Assembly (NCBI RefSeq): GCF_013205025.1
Contig: NZ_JABMLE010000001.1
Location: forward strand, 1,116,001 to 1,180,000
Reading direction: 5' to 3'
DNA length: 64,000 nt
From: Rathayibacter sp. VKM Ac-2857
GTDB lineage: Bacteria > Actinomycetota > Actinomycetes > Actinomycetales > Microbacteriaceae
The position numbers and the translations under genes were made by a program. The notes beneath the pieces are model-generated. The model saw only the letters and a list, made by a program, of their open reading frames with translations, made no database searches and was not told where the DNA came from. Shown in pieces: positions 26,200 through 34,592 of the stretch. Numbering within the stretch: position 1 is the first letter of the stretch; each line of letters begins with the position of its first letter.

Positions 26200-26822
26200 T
26201 GACCACGAGCAACCGGTTCGTGAACCGCCTGATCCTCTTCCTGGTCGGCCTCGTCCTCGCCGCCGTCACCGCCGGCCTGGTCCTGATCGCCGTCTCGCAG
26301 CCGGTCCGCGATGCGGTCGCCGACTTCGCGGACGGCCAGGGCGCGGCCCTCGTCTCCCGGATCTCCCCGGAGGACGGCACCGCCTGGAGCGACGCCGCCG
26401 TGCTGTGGCCGCTCTACGCGATCGTCGGGATCTGCGTCCTGGGCATCGTCCTCGCGCTCGTCCTGATCCTCGCCCACGGCCGCGGCCGCACGAGCACCGT
26501 CCTCACGGACTCGGGCTCGTCGAGCGGCATCGCCGGAGAGGTCGAGATCGCCACCGGCTTCGCCGAGGACGTTCTCGAGAACGCGCTGGCCGGTCGCACC
26601 GACCTGCTGGACGTCACCGTCGCGGCCTACCGCCACGGCTCGTCCACGGCGCTCAAGGTCCGGGTCCTGCCCCGCGGCGGGGTCTCGCCCCGCACCGTGG
26701 TGGATGCGGTGCACCAGGAGGTCCTCGCCCTCGATCAGCTGCTCGGCGCGCGACTCCCCGTCGTGCTCGAGGTCGCCTCGAGTGCCCGGGCCGGGTTCTC
26801 CAAGGAGGACCGGGTCGCCTGA
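26199..26822 (+). CDS. AmaP-like membrane anchor protein
   Basis: This 207-residue protein has two TM helices (about 8-32, LILFLVGLVLAAVTAGLVLI, and 70-95, LYAIVGICVLGIVLALVLIL) with an extracellular loop between them. A cytosolic C-terminal part (VEIATGFAEDVLENALAG...LDVTVAAYRHGSSTALKVRV) resembles the Asp23-interacting part of AmaP-type proteins. The ATG shares one base with the upstream stop. It closes the membrane part of the operon. Confidence 0.75.
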   Translation: MTTSNRFVNRLILFLVGLVLAAVTAGLVLIAVSQPVRDAVADFADGQGAALVSRISPEDGTAWSDAAVLWPLYAIVGICVLGIVLALVLILAHGRGRTSTVLTDSGSSSGIAGEVEIATGFAEDVLENALAGRTDLLDVTVAAYRHGSSTALKVRVLPRGGVSPRTVVDAVHQEVLALDQLLGARLPVVLEVASSARAGFSKEDRVA

Positions 26823-26905
26823 CCCGCGAGCGCCCGCGCTCTCCCACCACTTCCTCCGGCGGCCGTCGCCGGAGGACGAACCGAATCGAACGGAAGGAGC
26901 CCCTC

Positions 26906-27079
26906 ATGGGTGCTGACGACAAGATCCGCAACGCTGCCGAGAACCTGCTCGGCAAGGCGAAGGAAGCGGCCGGCAAGCTGACCGACAACGAGAAGCTCGA
27001 GGCCGAGGGCCAGGCCGACCAGGCCAAGGCCCAGACCAAGAAGGTCGGCGAGGACGTCAAGGACGTCTTCAAGAACTGA
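26906..27079 (+). CDS. CsbD-family stress protein
   Basis: This 57-residue hydrophilic helical protein is preceded by a strong GGAAGGAG (26892-26899). The sequence KIRNAAENLLGKAKEAAGKLTDNEKLEAEGQADQAK follows the CsbD pattern of repeated GKxKExxGKxTDN. CsbD proteins are abundant in stress responses of Bacillus and actinobacteria, with no known enzymatic role. Its position after the Asp23 operon suggests shared control, perhaps by the divergent sigma factor. Confidence 0.9.
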   Translation: MGADDKIRNAAENLLGKAKEAAGKLTDNEKLEAEGQADQAKAQTKKVGEDVKDVFKN

Positions 27080-27096
27080 CGCTTCTCCCGAACGAC

Positions 27097-27135
27097 GAAG
27101 AGGCCGCCTGTCGCTGATGCGACGGCGGCCTCTTC
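27097..27135. terminator. Terminator after csbD-like gene
   Basis: A perfect 12-bp stem (27097-27108 GAAGAGGCCGCC with 27124-27135) lies 18 nt after the CsbD stop and before the end of the convergent amidase gene. Confidence 0.82.
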
Positions 27136-27175
27136 TGCGTGTGCCGGGCCTGCTTCGGGGCTTCCGGGCTCCGGG

Positions 27176-28771
27176 TCAGACGCTCCAGAACATGATGCGC
27201 GCGGCCGAGGCCGAGTCGATGCTCTGGTCGAGGTTGTCGGCGGTGTGCGAGGAGTAGAGGATCGTGTCGCCCTTCACGCTCGTGACGACGCCGGTGTGGT
27301 CCCAGTCGCCCGAGCCGTCCCAGTCGAACTGCACGACGTCGCCCGGCTTGACCTCCGAGCGCTGCGCGTTCGTGAGGGGCGTCGCCCGCTCCGGGTGCGC
27401 CGCCAGGTAGGAGTTGAACGCGGTCGAGGAGGCCCAGGCCGAGCTGTAGCCGCCGGTCCGCGAGTAGCTCCACTCGCCGTCCATCTCCCAGCCGCGCGCG
27501 ATCAGCGACTGCGAGGTGAAGTTGACGCAGTCGTTGCCGCCGATGACGCCGTACTGCGCGGAGTTGTAGTCGGACCAGTAGGTCTGCAGGTAGTCGAGCT
27601 GCGAGGCGAGGCGGCTGGCCTCGAGCGCGGCGGCGGCCTTCGCGGCCTCGATCGCCGGGTCGGGCGTGTAGGCGAAGGTGATCGCGGAGGCGACGACCTT
27701 GGTGGTCGCGAGCACGCCGGTCGCGGCCGGGCTGGGCGAGGCGGTCGCGGCGGGGGCGACGAGCTCGGCAGGCTGCGCGTCGGCCGCGGTGGCGGTCGGT
27801 GTCGCGGTCGGAGTGGCGGCGGTCGCGTCGGTGCTCGCGTCCGTGCTCGCGTCCGTGCTCGCGTCCGTGGTCGCGGTCAGCGGCTCCCCGGCCGGAGTCG
27901 TGGTGTCCACGGCGGGCTGCACCGTCTCGACCGGGGTGCCGTCGACGGTCGCGGCGGCGACCGAGTCGGTGACGGCGTCGAAGGTGATCGGCGCTCCTCC
28001 GGCGTCGAAGAAGGCGACGGGGACGACGCCCTCGGTCTCGCCGTCCGCGGGCGGCGCGGTCACGGTGATCTGGTCGGGGTTGTCCACGGTGACGCTTCCC
28101 TCGGCGTCGCCGAAGCGGACCGTCGCGACCGAGTCGAGGTTCGAGCCGGCGATGGTGACGCTCGTGCCGCCGGCGACGGTGCCGGAGGTGGTCGAGACGC
28201 TGCTGAGCACCACGCGGGCGTCGGCGGTGGTCGCGGGCAGGACGGTGACGGGCGCGGCCGTCGCGGTCGGCACGGCGCTGGCGGCGGTCGCCGACTCGGC
28301 GTCGGCCGAGGCGCCGACGGTGAGGCTCACCCCGGTCGCGGCGGCGACGAGGACGAGCCCGCCCGACATCGCCAGCACGAGGTGCCGGCGCGAGGGGCGG
28401 AAGAAGGAGGAGCCGCGACGGGCGGGCTCGGTGCGCTGGCGGTGCCCCTCGGCGGCGCGACGGTCGCGGCGGGACGGGAAGCCGTCGCCGCCTGCGGGGT
28501 GCAGCGGGGCGGCGGCGGAGAGGCGGATGCCCTCGGCGGCCGGCGCGAGCACGGCGGGGGCGAGGACCACGGGGGCCGGGGCAGCGGGGGCGGGGAGCTC
28601 GACGGCGGCAGCGGCCGGCGTGACGACGGGCGGGGTCGCGCGGACGCGGCCCTCGCGCTCGCGCGCCTCTCGGCGGGTCAGCGGCGGTGCGAGCGGAGCG
28701 TCGGCGGGGGCGACCTCAGCGGCGGCGGGCACGGTGGAACGGGTGGAACTGTGGGGCACAGGGGAACTCAC
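27176..28771 (-). CDS. Membrane-anchored amidase-like cell wall protein with IPT/TIG domain
   Basis: This 531-residue protein has a long disordered Ala/Pro-rich N-terminus, one TM segment near residues 130-152 (HLVLAMSGGLVLVAAATGVSL), an IPT/TIG domain (SVSTTSGTVAGGTSVTIAGSNLDSVATVRFG, about 190-265) and a Thr/Ala/Ser linker with TDAS repeats. The C-terminal amidase_6-type domain (about 380-531) reads GNDCVNFTSQSLIARGW, then KPGDVVQFDWDGSGDWDHTGVVTSV. The Cys and the His in DWDHTG probably form a catalytic pair. It likely acts outside the membrane on peptidoglycan or another amide; this is inferred from the domain type. Confidence 0.85.
   Translation of the reverse strand: MSSPVPHSSTRSTVPAAAEVAPADAPLAPPLTRREAREREGRVRATPPVVTPAAAAVELPAPAAPAPVVLAPAVLAPAAEGIRLSAAAPLHPAGGDGFPSRRDRRAAEGHRQRTEPARRGSSFFRPSRRHLVLAMSGGLVLVAAATGVSLTVGASADAESATAASAVPTATAAPVTVLPATTADARVVLSSVSTTSGTVAGGTSVTIAGSNLDSVATVRFGDAEGSVTVDNPDQITVTAPPADGETEGVVPVAFFDAGGAPITFDAVTDSVAAATVDGTPVETVQPAVDTTTPAGEPLTATTDASTDASTDASTDATAATPTATPTATAADAQPAELVAPAATASPSPAATGVLATTKVVASAITFAYTPDPAIEAAKAAAALEASRLASQLDYLQTYWSDYNSAQYGVIGGNDCVNFTSQSLIARGWEMDGEWSYSRTGGYSSAWASSTAFNSYLAAHPERATPLTNAQRSEVKPGDVVQFDWDGSGDWDHTGVVTSVKGDTILYSSHTADNLDQSIDSASAARIMFWSV
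27831..27866 (-). repeat. Three 12-bp tandem repeats inside the amidase gene
   Basis: Three perfect units of GTGCTCGCGTCC (27831-27842, 27843-27854, 27855-27866) encode the TDAS repeats of the linker between the TIG and amidase domains. The repeat is in frame and could vary in length between strains. Confidence 0.9.
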
Positions 28772-28992
28772 GGGTCGGTGCGCACGGGGGCGGGGGCGTG
28801 CGGAAGATCAGGGGGAAGCGGCCATGTCACCACGCGGGAGTCGGAGACCCATTGGGGTGACCTCCGAAAGCACTCCGAGTAACGGTACGGTAACAACGCC
28901 CGTCTGTCACGTCCGCTTCTGATCGCGGCCGTCTCCGCAAGCCCTTGTGCACCGGATTCCGGACACATTCGGATTTTTGAACGGACACGCCT

Positions 28993-29556
28993 TCAGCCGT
29001 CGAGCCGCTCGATCCTCCGAACGGCCGCACACCGCCGATTGTGCAACCACCCCCAGCTGGAGAAGTTCCGGGCGTAGAAGATCCAGATTCCCGGGATGGT
29101 CGGCAGACCCTCCTCCGCCAGGCGCGCGTTGATCCGCTGCCCGTCCTTCCCACTGCCGTCGCTCTCGGCGAAGACCGACTGGAGGCGAACGAGCACGTCG
29201 GAGGAGAACGGATGTCCGGCGATCGCGGCGTCGATCACCTCCAGCTCGCGCTGCAGCTTCTCCCGCGTGCGAAGGACCCGTCCCCGATGCCGCTCGATCC
29301 CGAGCCGGGCGGCACGCCGCCGGTTGTGCAGCCACCACCAGCTCGGCCAGCTCCGCAGGTAGAACAGCCCGAGCCTGTGCAGCTCGGGCAGCCCCTCCTC
29401 CGCGAGGCGGGCGCTGACCCGCTCCTCGTCACCTGCGCCTTCGCGGGTGATCGCCTCGATGCGCTTGTACCAGTCCGACGAGAGCACATGCGCTGCGATG
29501 GCGGCCTCGGCCGCGTCGAGCCGCCGCTGAAGCCTGTCTTCGGTCGCGCGACGCAC
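28993..29556 (-). CDS. Uncharacterised protein with two internal repeats
   Basis: This 187-residue protein is of no recognised family. The GTG at 29556 is preferred because AGGAGGAC lies about 6 nt upstream; an ATG at 29664 has no RBS. The protein is two copies of an ~80-residue unit. The first contains AAIAAHVLSSDW...RVSARLAEEGLPELHRLGLFYLRSWPSWWWLHNRRRAA and the second AAIAGHPFSSDV...RINARLAEEGLPTIPGIWIFYARNFSSWGWLHNRRCAA. Each unit has aromatic residues before WLHNRR. The protein is basic, with no signal peptide or clear TM segment. Its function is unknown. Confidence 0.75.
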   Translation of the reverse strand: MRRATEDRLQRRLDAAEAAIAAHVLSSDWYKRIEAITREGAGDEERVSARLAEEGLPELHRLGLFYLRSWPSWWWLHNRRRAARLGIERHRGRVLRTREKLQRELEVIDAAIAGHPFSSDVLVRLQSVFAESDGSGKDGQRINARLAEEGLPTIPGIWIFYARNFSSWGWLHNRRCAAVRRIERLDG

Positions 29557-29721
29557 CTGGGAGTCCTCCTCTCGATCGAAAGCGAGCAGGGCTCGCTTTC
29601 TGTTCGAGCGTAGGCACGCAGGACGGAACCGGAAAGGCGTGGCGCCGGACGCCCGACAGGGCACGCCAGAGGGCGCGAAGGGGTGCTCGCAAGCACGCCG
29701 AGCAGCCGTCTGGAGACGCCG

Positions 29722-30609
29722 CTACGAGACCGTGCCCGGCGCGTAGTCGGGCGCGTCCGGCAGCCCGAACAGGCGCTCGAGCGTGGGGATGCCGGCGTCG
29801 TGCAGGTGCTGCGCGAGCTCCACTCCGATGTAGCGGAGGTGGTACGGCTCCGACTCGTAGCCGGTGATCGGCGTGGTGTCCGGCTTGTAGCGGACGAGGA
29901 AGCCGAAGCGATGCGCGTTCGCGCCGACCCACTGGCCCTCGGGGGTGTCGCCCCAGCAGATCTCGAGGGCGCAGGTCCCCGAGGAGCCGACGACGTCTAC
30001 GGCCCAGCCGGTCTGGTGCTCGCTGTGCCCCGGGCGGGCGCTGGTCGCGTCGGCTCCGGCCTGGCCGCGCGAGGACACCCAGCCGGCGTAGACGCTGACC
30101 TGGGTGTCGTAGGAGCGGTACGCGCTCTGCACCGCGAGCGTCAGGCCGGCCTCGCTCGATGCCGCTGCGAACATCGGCACCAGCGCGTCCGCGGTCGCCT
30201 GGCGCATCGGCTGGCGGTTGACGTACGGGACGTCCGGGTAGACCAGGTCGGCCGGGACGTAGTCCACCGGGTTCAGGGTGCGGAGCTTGTTGACGACCAC
30301 CCAGATGCTGGCCGGGTCGTCGTTCGAGTGCGCCGAGAGGTCGATCCCGGGCGTCGCGGTCGGCGTCGGCGTGGGCGTCTCGGGCGGAGTCTCGACCGGC
30401 ACGGCACTTGCGGTGGCCGATGCACTCGGGGTGGCGCTCGGGCCGGCACTCGGAGTCCCGGACGCGGCCGGAGCGTTCGCGCGGCCGGCGCCGAGCGCCA
30501 CGTTCACGCCGACGGCCGCCACTCCGGCGGCCACGGCGACTCCGCCGATCACCAGTGCTCGGCGCCGGAGGGGGCGCCCCTCCGGGGTCGGGTTCTCGTC
30601 CGAGGTCAT
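29722..30609 (-). CDS. VanY-type D-alanyl-D-alanine carboxypeptidase
   Basis: This 295-residue exported zinc peptidase has an N-terminal TM/signal region (about 16-42, preceded by RRR), a Pro/Ser/Ala/Thr linker (about 45-85) and a VanY domain (about 100-295). The metal and catalytic residues are in SARPGHSEHQTGWAVDVV (His and Asp) and EPYHLRYIG (Glu, His). These enzymes trim the terminal D-Ala from peptidoglycan stem peptides. It lies near another cell-wall enzyme gene and a Mur ligase. Confidence 0.92.
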   Translation of the reverse strand: MTSDENPTPEGRPLRRRALVIGGVAVAAGVAAVGVNVALGAGRANAPAASGTPSAGPSATPSASATASAVPVETPPETPTPTPTATPGIDLSAHSNDDPASIWVVVNKLRTLNPVDYVPADLVYPDVPYVNRQPMRQATADALVPMFAAASSEAGLTLAVQSAYRSYDTQVSVYAGWVSSRGQAGADATSARPGHSEHQTGWAVDVVGSSGTCALEICWGDTPEGQWVGANAHRFGFLVRYKPDTTPITGYESEPYHLRYIGVELAQHLHDAGIPTLERLFGLPDAPDYAPGTVS

Positions 30610-30824
30610 GCTCCGAGCCTACGCGGGAGCCCGATCTCGCCCCCCTCGAGGGATGTCAAGCACTGAGGGGTGTATCCGTTCAGCAGTGCTCCTCCATGCG
30701 GGTGTCGAATATCCTCAAAGGATTCACATAAGCAGACCCCCTAGCTTGAGTGACAGCCTCGGCGACCGCGCGCATCCGCCCCCTCGGATGAGCCGCCCAC
30801 CGGTCCCGATGACGAGAGGACCCC

Positions 30825-32369
30825 ATGCTGCGCCCCCTGCACGTCCGAGCAGTCCCCCTCCCCGCTCTCGCTCGCGCGATCGAGCTGCCCGACGACGACC
30901 TCCCGTCCGCCGAGGTGAGCGGGATCACCCTGACCGCCTCCGACGTCGAGCCGGGCGATCTCTTCGTCGCCCTCGCCGGCGTCAACCGCCACGGCTCCGA
31001 CTTCGTCGCGGAGGCCGCCGAGCGCGGTGCCGTCGGCGTCCTCACCGATCCGGCCGGCGAGTCCGCCTCGCGCGCGACCGGCCTGCCCGTGCTCGTCGTC
31101 GACGACCCGCGCGCCCGCCTCGGCGCCGTCGCCGCCGCCGTCTACGCGACGACCGAGCGCGCTCCCCTGCTGCTCGGCGTCACCGGCACCAACGGCAAGA
31201 CCTCGACGGTGCACATGCTCGAGGGGATGCTCCGCCAGCTCGGCGTCGTGCCCGGCCTCAGCTCCACCGCCGAGCGCCACATCGGCGACACCTCCGTGAC
31301 GAGCGGGCTCACCACTCCCGAGGCCACCGAGCTGCACGCCCTCATCGCGCGCATGCAGGAGGCGGGGGTCGGCGCCGCCGCGATCGAGGTCAGCGCGCAG
31401 GCGCTCACCCGGCACCGCGTCGACGGCGTCGTGTTCGACGTCGCCGCGTTCACGAACCTCAGCCACGACCACCTCGACGACTACGGCGACATGGACACCT
31501 ACTTCGCCGAGAAGGCGCAGCTGTTCCAGCCGGACCGGTCGCGCCGCGCGGTCGTCTCGCTCGACTCTCCCGCCGGGCTCCGCCTGGTGAACGAGGCGGG
31601 CGTCCCCGTCACGACGATCACCTCTCTCCCCGACGTCGACGCCGACTGGCGGGTGAGCATCCTCGAGCAGGAGTTCGGCCGCACCCACTTCCGCGTGCAG
31701 AACCGGGAGAACCGCGCGATCACCACCTCCGTCCCGATCATCGGCGCGCACATGGCGGCCAACGCCGCCCTCGCGATCGTGATGCTGATCGAGGCGGGCC
31801 GGCCGATCGGCGAGATCCGCGCGGCCCTGCACCGCGACGGAGGGCTCGACGTCTCCCTCCCCGGCCGCACCGAGCGCGTCTCGGGCGAGCACGGCCCCAC
31901 GGTCTACGTCGACTTCGGCCACAGCGCCGACGCCTTCACCCGCACGCTCGAGGCGGTGCGCGAGGTCACCTCGGGCCGCGTGATCATGGTCTTCGGCGCC
32001 GACGGCGACCGCGACGCCCTCAAGCGGCCCGCGATGGCCGAGGCGGCGGTCTCGGGCAGCGACGTGCTCGTGATCACCGACCACCACCCGCGCTTCGAGG
32101 ATCCGGCGTCCATCCGCAGCACGCTGATGGCGGCGGCGCGCGCGGCGCGGCCGGACGGCGAGATCCACGAGGTGGACGACCCCAAGCGCGCGATCCGCGT
32201 CGCGGTGTCCCTGGCGCAGGAGGGCGACTCGATCCTCTGGGCCGGGCCCGGGCACCAGAACTACCGCGACATCGAGGGCGTGCGGACGCCGTACTCGGCG
32301 CGGGCCGAGGCGCGGGCGGCGCTGCGCGAGGCCGGCTGGGCCGAGGCGACCGTCCCGGCGCACAGCTGA
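30825..32369 (+). CDS. MurE-like Mur ligase
   Basis: This 514-residue ATP-dependent amide ligase has the P-loop GVTGTNGKTSTVHMLEGML (about 122-140), the central domain with the Lys in FAEKAQLF, and a C-terminal domain with FGADGDRDALKRPAMAE. The position that holds DNPR in mDAP-adding MurE here reads DHHPRFEDP. This fits Microbacteriaceae, whose wall type B peptidoglycan lacks mDAP, but the amino acid added cannot be deduced. It is alone, outside a dcw cluster, and may be a paralogue of the main murE. Confidence 0.88.
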   Translation: MLRPLHVRAVPLPALARAIELPDDDLPSAEVSGITLTASDVEPGDLFVALAGVNRHGSDFVAEAAERGAVGVLTDPAGESASRATGLPVLVVDDPRARLGAVAAAVYATTERAPLLLGVTGTNGKTSTVHMLEGMLRQLGVVPGLSSTAERHIGDTSVTSGLTTPEATELHALIARMQEAGVGAAAIEVSAQALTRHRVDGVVFDVAAFTNLSHDHLDDYGDMDTYFAEKAQLFQPDRSRRAVVSLDSPAGLRLVNEAGVPVTTITSLPDVDADWRVSILEQEFGRTHFRVQNRENRAITTSVPIIGAHMAANAALAIVMLIEAGRPIGEIRAALHRDGGLDVSLPGRTERVSGEHGPTVYVDFGHSADAFTRTLEAVREVTSGRVIMVFGADGDRDALKRPAMAEAAVSGSDVLVITDHHPRFEDPASIRSTLMAAARAARPDGEIHEVDDPKRAIRVAVSLAQEGDSILWAGPGHQNYRDIEGVRTPYSARAEARAALREAGWAEATVPAHS

Positions 32370-32555
32370 GCAGGGGCCGCTCCGGACCCGGATCGACGGT
32401 CCAGAACCGCGGATCCGGCGGCCCCCTCTGAGATCCTCCACAGGCTCGCCCGAACCGCTGGAGGAGACTCCGCACGCGGTGTAACTTTGCGCAGCACGCA
32501 ACGTTTGCGGCGGTCCGCCGTGCCCTGGCAGCGCCCGCCAGACAAGGGGACCACC

Positions 32556-34388
32556 GTGACCGATTCCGCCCGCCCACCCGCGACCGCCGCCAGCCCGTCG
32601 GGCGCGATCATGACGCACCGCCAGATCCTCTTCGTGATCTTCGGCCTGATGGCGGGCATGTTCCTGTCGTCGCTCGACCAGACCATCGTCGGCACCTCGA
32701 TGCGCACGATCGCCGACGACCTCGACGGCCTCTCGCAGCAGGCCTGGGTCACCACCGCGTACCTGATCGTCTCGACGATCGCGACGCCGATCTACGGCAA
32801 GCTCTCCGACATCTTCGGCCGCCGCCCGCTCTACCTGATCGCGATCGTCCTGTTCCTGATCGGCTCGCTCCTGGCCGGCTTCGCGACCTCGATGCTCGGC
32901 CTCGCCGGCTTCCGCGCGGTGCAGGGCCTCGGCGCCGGCGGACTGATGTCGCTCGCGCTCACCGTGATGGGCGACATCCTGCCGCCGCGCGAGCGCGCCA
33001 AGTACCAGGGCTACTTCCTCGCCGTCTTCGGCATCTCCAGCGTCGTCGGCCCGCTGATCGGCGGCCTCCTCGCAGGCACCCCCGAGATCCTCTTCATCAC
33101 CGGCTGGCGCTGGGTCTTCCTGATCAACCTGCCGATCGGCGCCGTGGCGCTGTTCATCGTGGTGCGTTTCCTGCACCTGCCCAAGCCCGCCGCCCGCCGC
33201 TCCGTCCGGATCGACTGGTGGGGCGCCGCGCTCGTCATCGTCGCCGCCGTCCCGCTCCTGCTCGTCGCCGAGCAGGGCCGCGAGTGGGGCTGGGGCTCGC
33301 CGATCGCCTGGGTCTGCTACGTCGTCGGCGTGCTCGGCATCGTCGGCTTCATCGCGGCCGAGCGGATGATGGGCGACGACGCGCTGATCCCGCTCAAGCT
33401 CTTCCGCTCGCCGACCTTCTCGATGGCGACCGTGCTGGGCGTGCTCGTCGGCTTCGGCATGTTCGGCGGCATGATGGCGCTCCCGCTCTACCTGCAGCTC
33501 GTCAACGGCGCCACGCCGACCGAGTCCGGCTTCCTGATGCTGCCGATGATCCTCGGCCTGATGATCGCCTCGATCGTCTCGGGCCAGATCATCTCGCGCA
33601 CCGGCCGCTACCGCGCGTTCCCCATCCTCGGCACCTTCCTGATGTCGGCCGCGTTCTTCTACCTGTCCTTCGTCTCGATCGACAAGCCGGTGATCTTCGT
33701 GATGGGCGGCATGCTGCTGCTCGGCCTGGGCCTGGGCCAGATGATGCAGACGCTGACCCTCGCCTCGCAGAACTCGGTCGACACGGCGAACATGGGCGTC
33801 GCGACCAGCGCCTCGACGTTCTTCCGCCAGATCGGCGGCACGCTGGGCACCGCGGTCATCTTCTCGGTGCTGTTCAGCCGCATCCCGGAGACGATCGCCG
33901 CGGCGTTCAAGAACCCGACGATCGCCGCGAACCTGCAGGCCGCCGCCTCGGACCCGACGATCGCGGCCGACCCGGCCAACGCGGGCATCCTCAAGCTGCT
34001 GCAGTCGCAGGACACCGCGGCGATCGGCTCCGCGCTCGACGGCGACACCTCGTTCCTGAACACGGCGAACGACGCGCTCTCGGCGCCGTTCCTCACCGGC
34101 TTCAACGACGCGACGGTCACGGTCTTCCAGGTCGCGCTCGGCGTGGTGCTGCTCGCCTTCGTGCTCTCCTGGTTCCTGAAGACCCCGCCGCTGCGGGCGA
34201 AGTCGGCGATGCAGGAGGCGCACGACCTCGCGAACGAGGACGCCGCGGCCGAGCTGCGCCGCACCGACCCGCAGATGGCCGCCCGCGCCGGCGCCGACCT
34301 CGCCGCCGGGAGCATCGAGCCCGACGTGCGGACCGACTCCGTCGCCACGGCGCCCCGGCGCGCGGAGGACGGCGACCGGCGCGGCTGA
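32556..34388 (+). CDS. DHA2-type MFS drug transporter (14 TM)
   Basis: This 610-residue proton-driven exporter starts at the GTG at 32556. It has MFS motif A (GKLSDIFGRRPLY, about 70-82), motif C-like GISSVVGPLIGGLL, and SLDQTIVGTSMRTIA in TM1, the motif typical of DHA2 exporters. About 14 hydrophobic helices span residues 28-560. The last 60 residues are a charged cytosolic tail. It is a likely multidrug or toxic-compound exporter. No regulator is adjacent. Confidence 0.93.
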   Translation: MTDSARPPATAASPSGAIMTHRQILFVIFGLMAGMFLSSLDQTIVGTSMRTIADDLDGLSQQAWVTTAYLIVSTIATPIYGKLSDIFGRRPLYLIAIVLFLIGSLLAGFATSMLGLAGFRAVQGLGAGGLMSLALTVMGDILPPRERAKYQGYFLAVFGISSVVGPLIGGLLAGTPEILFITGWRWVFLINLPIGAVALFIVVRFLHLPKPAARRSVRIDWWGAALVIVAAVPLLLVAEQGREWGWGSPIAWVCYVVGVLGIVGFIAAERMMGDDALIPLKLFRSPTFSMATVLGVLVGFGMFGGMMALPLYLQLVNGATPTESGFLMLPMILGLMIASIVSGQIISRTGRYRAFPILGTFLMSAAFFYLSFVSIDKPVIFVMGGMLLLGLGLGQMMQTLTLASQNSVDTANMGVATSASTFFRQIGGTLGTAVIFSVLFSRIPETIAAAFKNPTIAANLQAAASDPTIAADPANAGILKLLQSQDTAAIGSALDGDTSFLNTANDALSAPFLTGFNDATVTVFQVALGVVLLAFVLSWFLKTPPLRAKSAMQEAHDLANEDAAAELRRTDPQMAARAGADLAAGSIEPDVRTDSVATAPRRAEDGDRRG

Positions 34389-34533
34389 GCGCGCACTCCG
34401 GTCGGCTCCTTCCGACCCCTGACGGCCCGGACGCCTCGGCGTGCCGGGCCGTCGGCGTTCCCGGGGGCGCCCCTCCGCCTCGAGCGCCGTCGAGCCCGCC
34501 GACCGCCCTGCCGCCCACCCCGCCAGCGCGGTG

Positions 34534-34564
34534 AGAGAGCGCTCCACCGGGATGGTCGTAGGAT
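34534..34564 (+). promoter_or_regulatory. Candidate LacI operator and promoter of the beta-glucosidase gene
   Basis: AGAGAGCGCTCCAC (34534-34547) closely matches the LacI-family consensus TGGGAGCGCTCCCA, centred on the palindrome GAGCGCTC (34537-34544). A -10 box TAGGAT lies at 34559-34564, so the operator covers the -35 region. The regulator is probably the LacI protein at 36063. This was read by eye and has not been tested. Confidence 0.55.
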
Positions 34565-34592
34565 GACGGGACAGCCGCCGAAGGAGTCCGCA

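Noticed and set aside
28889-29153. Small - strand frame starting near 29153 overlapping the repeat-domain gene
   Set aside because: Out of frame with the supported gene, no RBS, Arg/Gly/Ser-rich translation.
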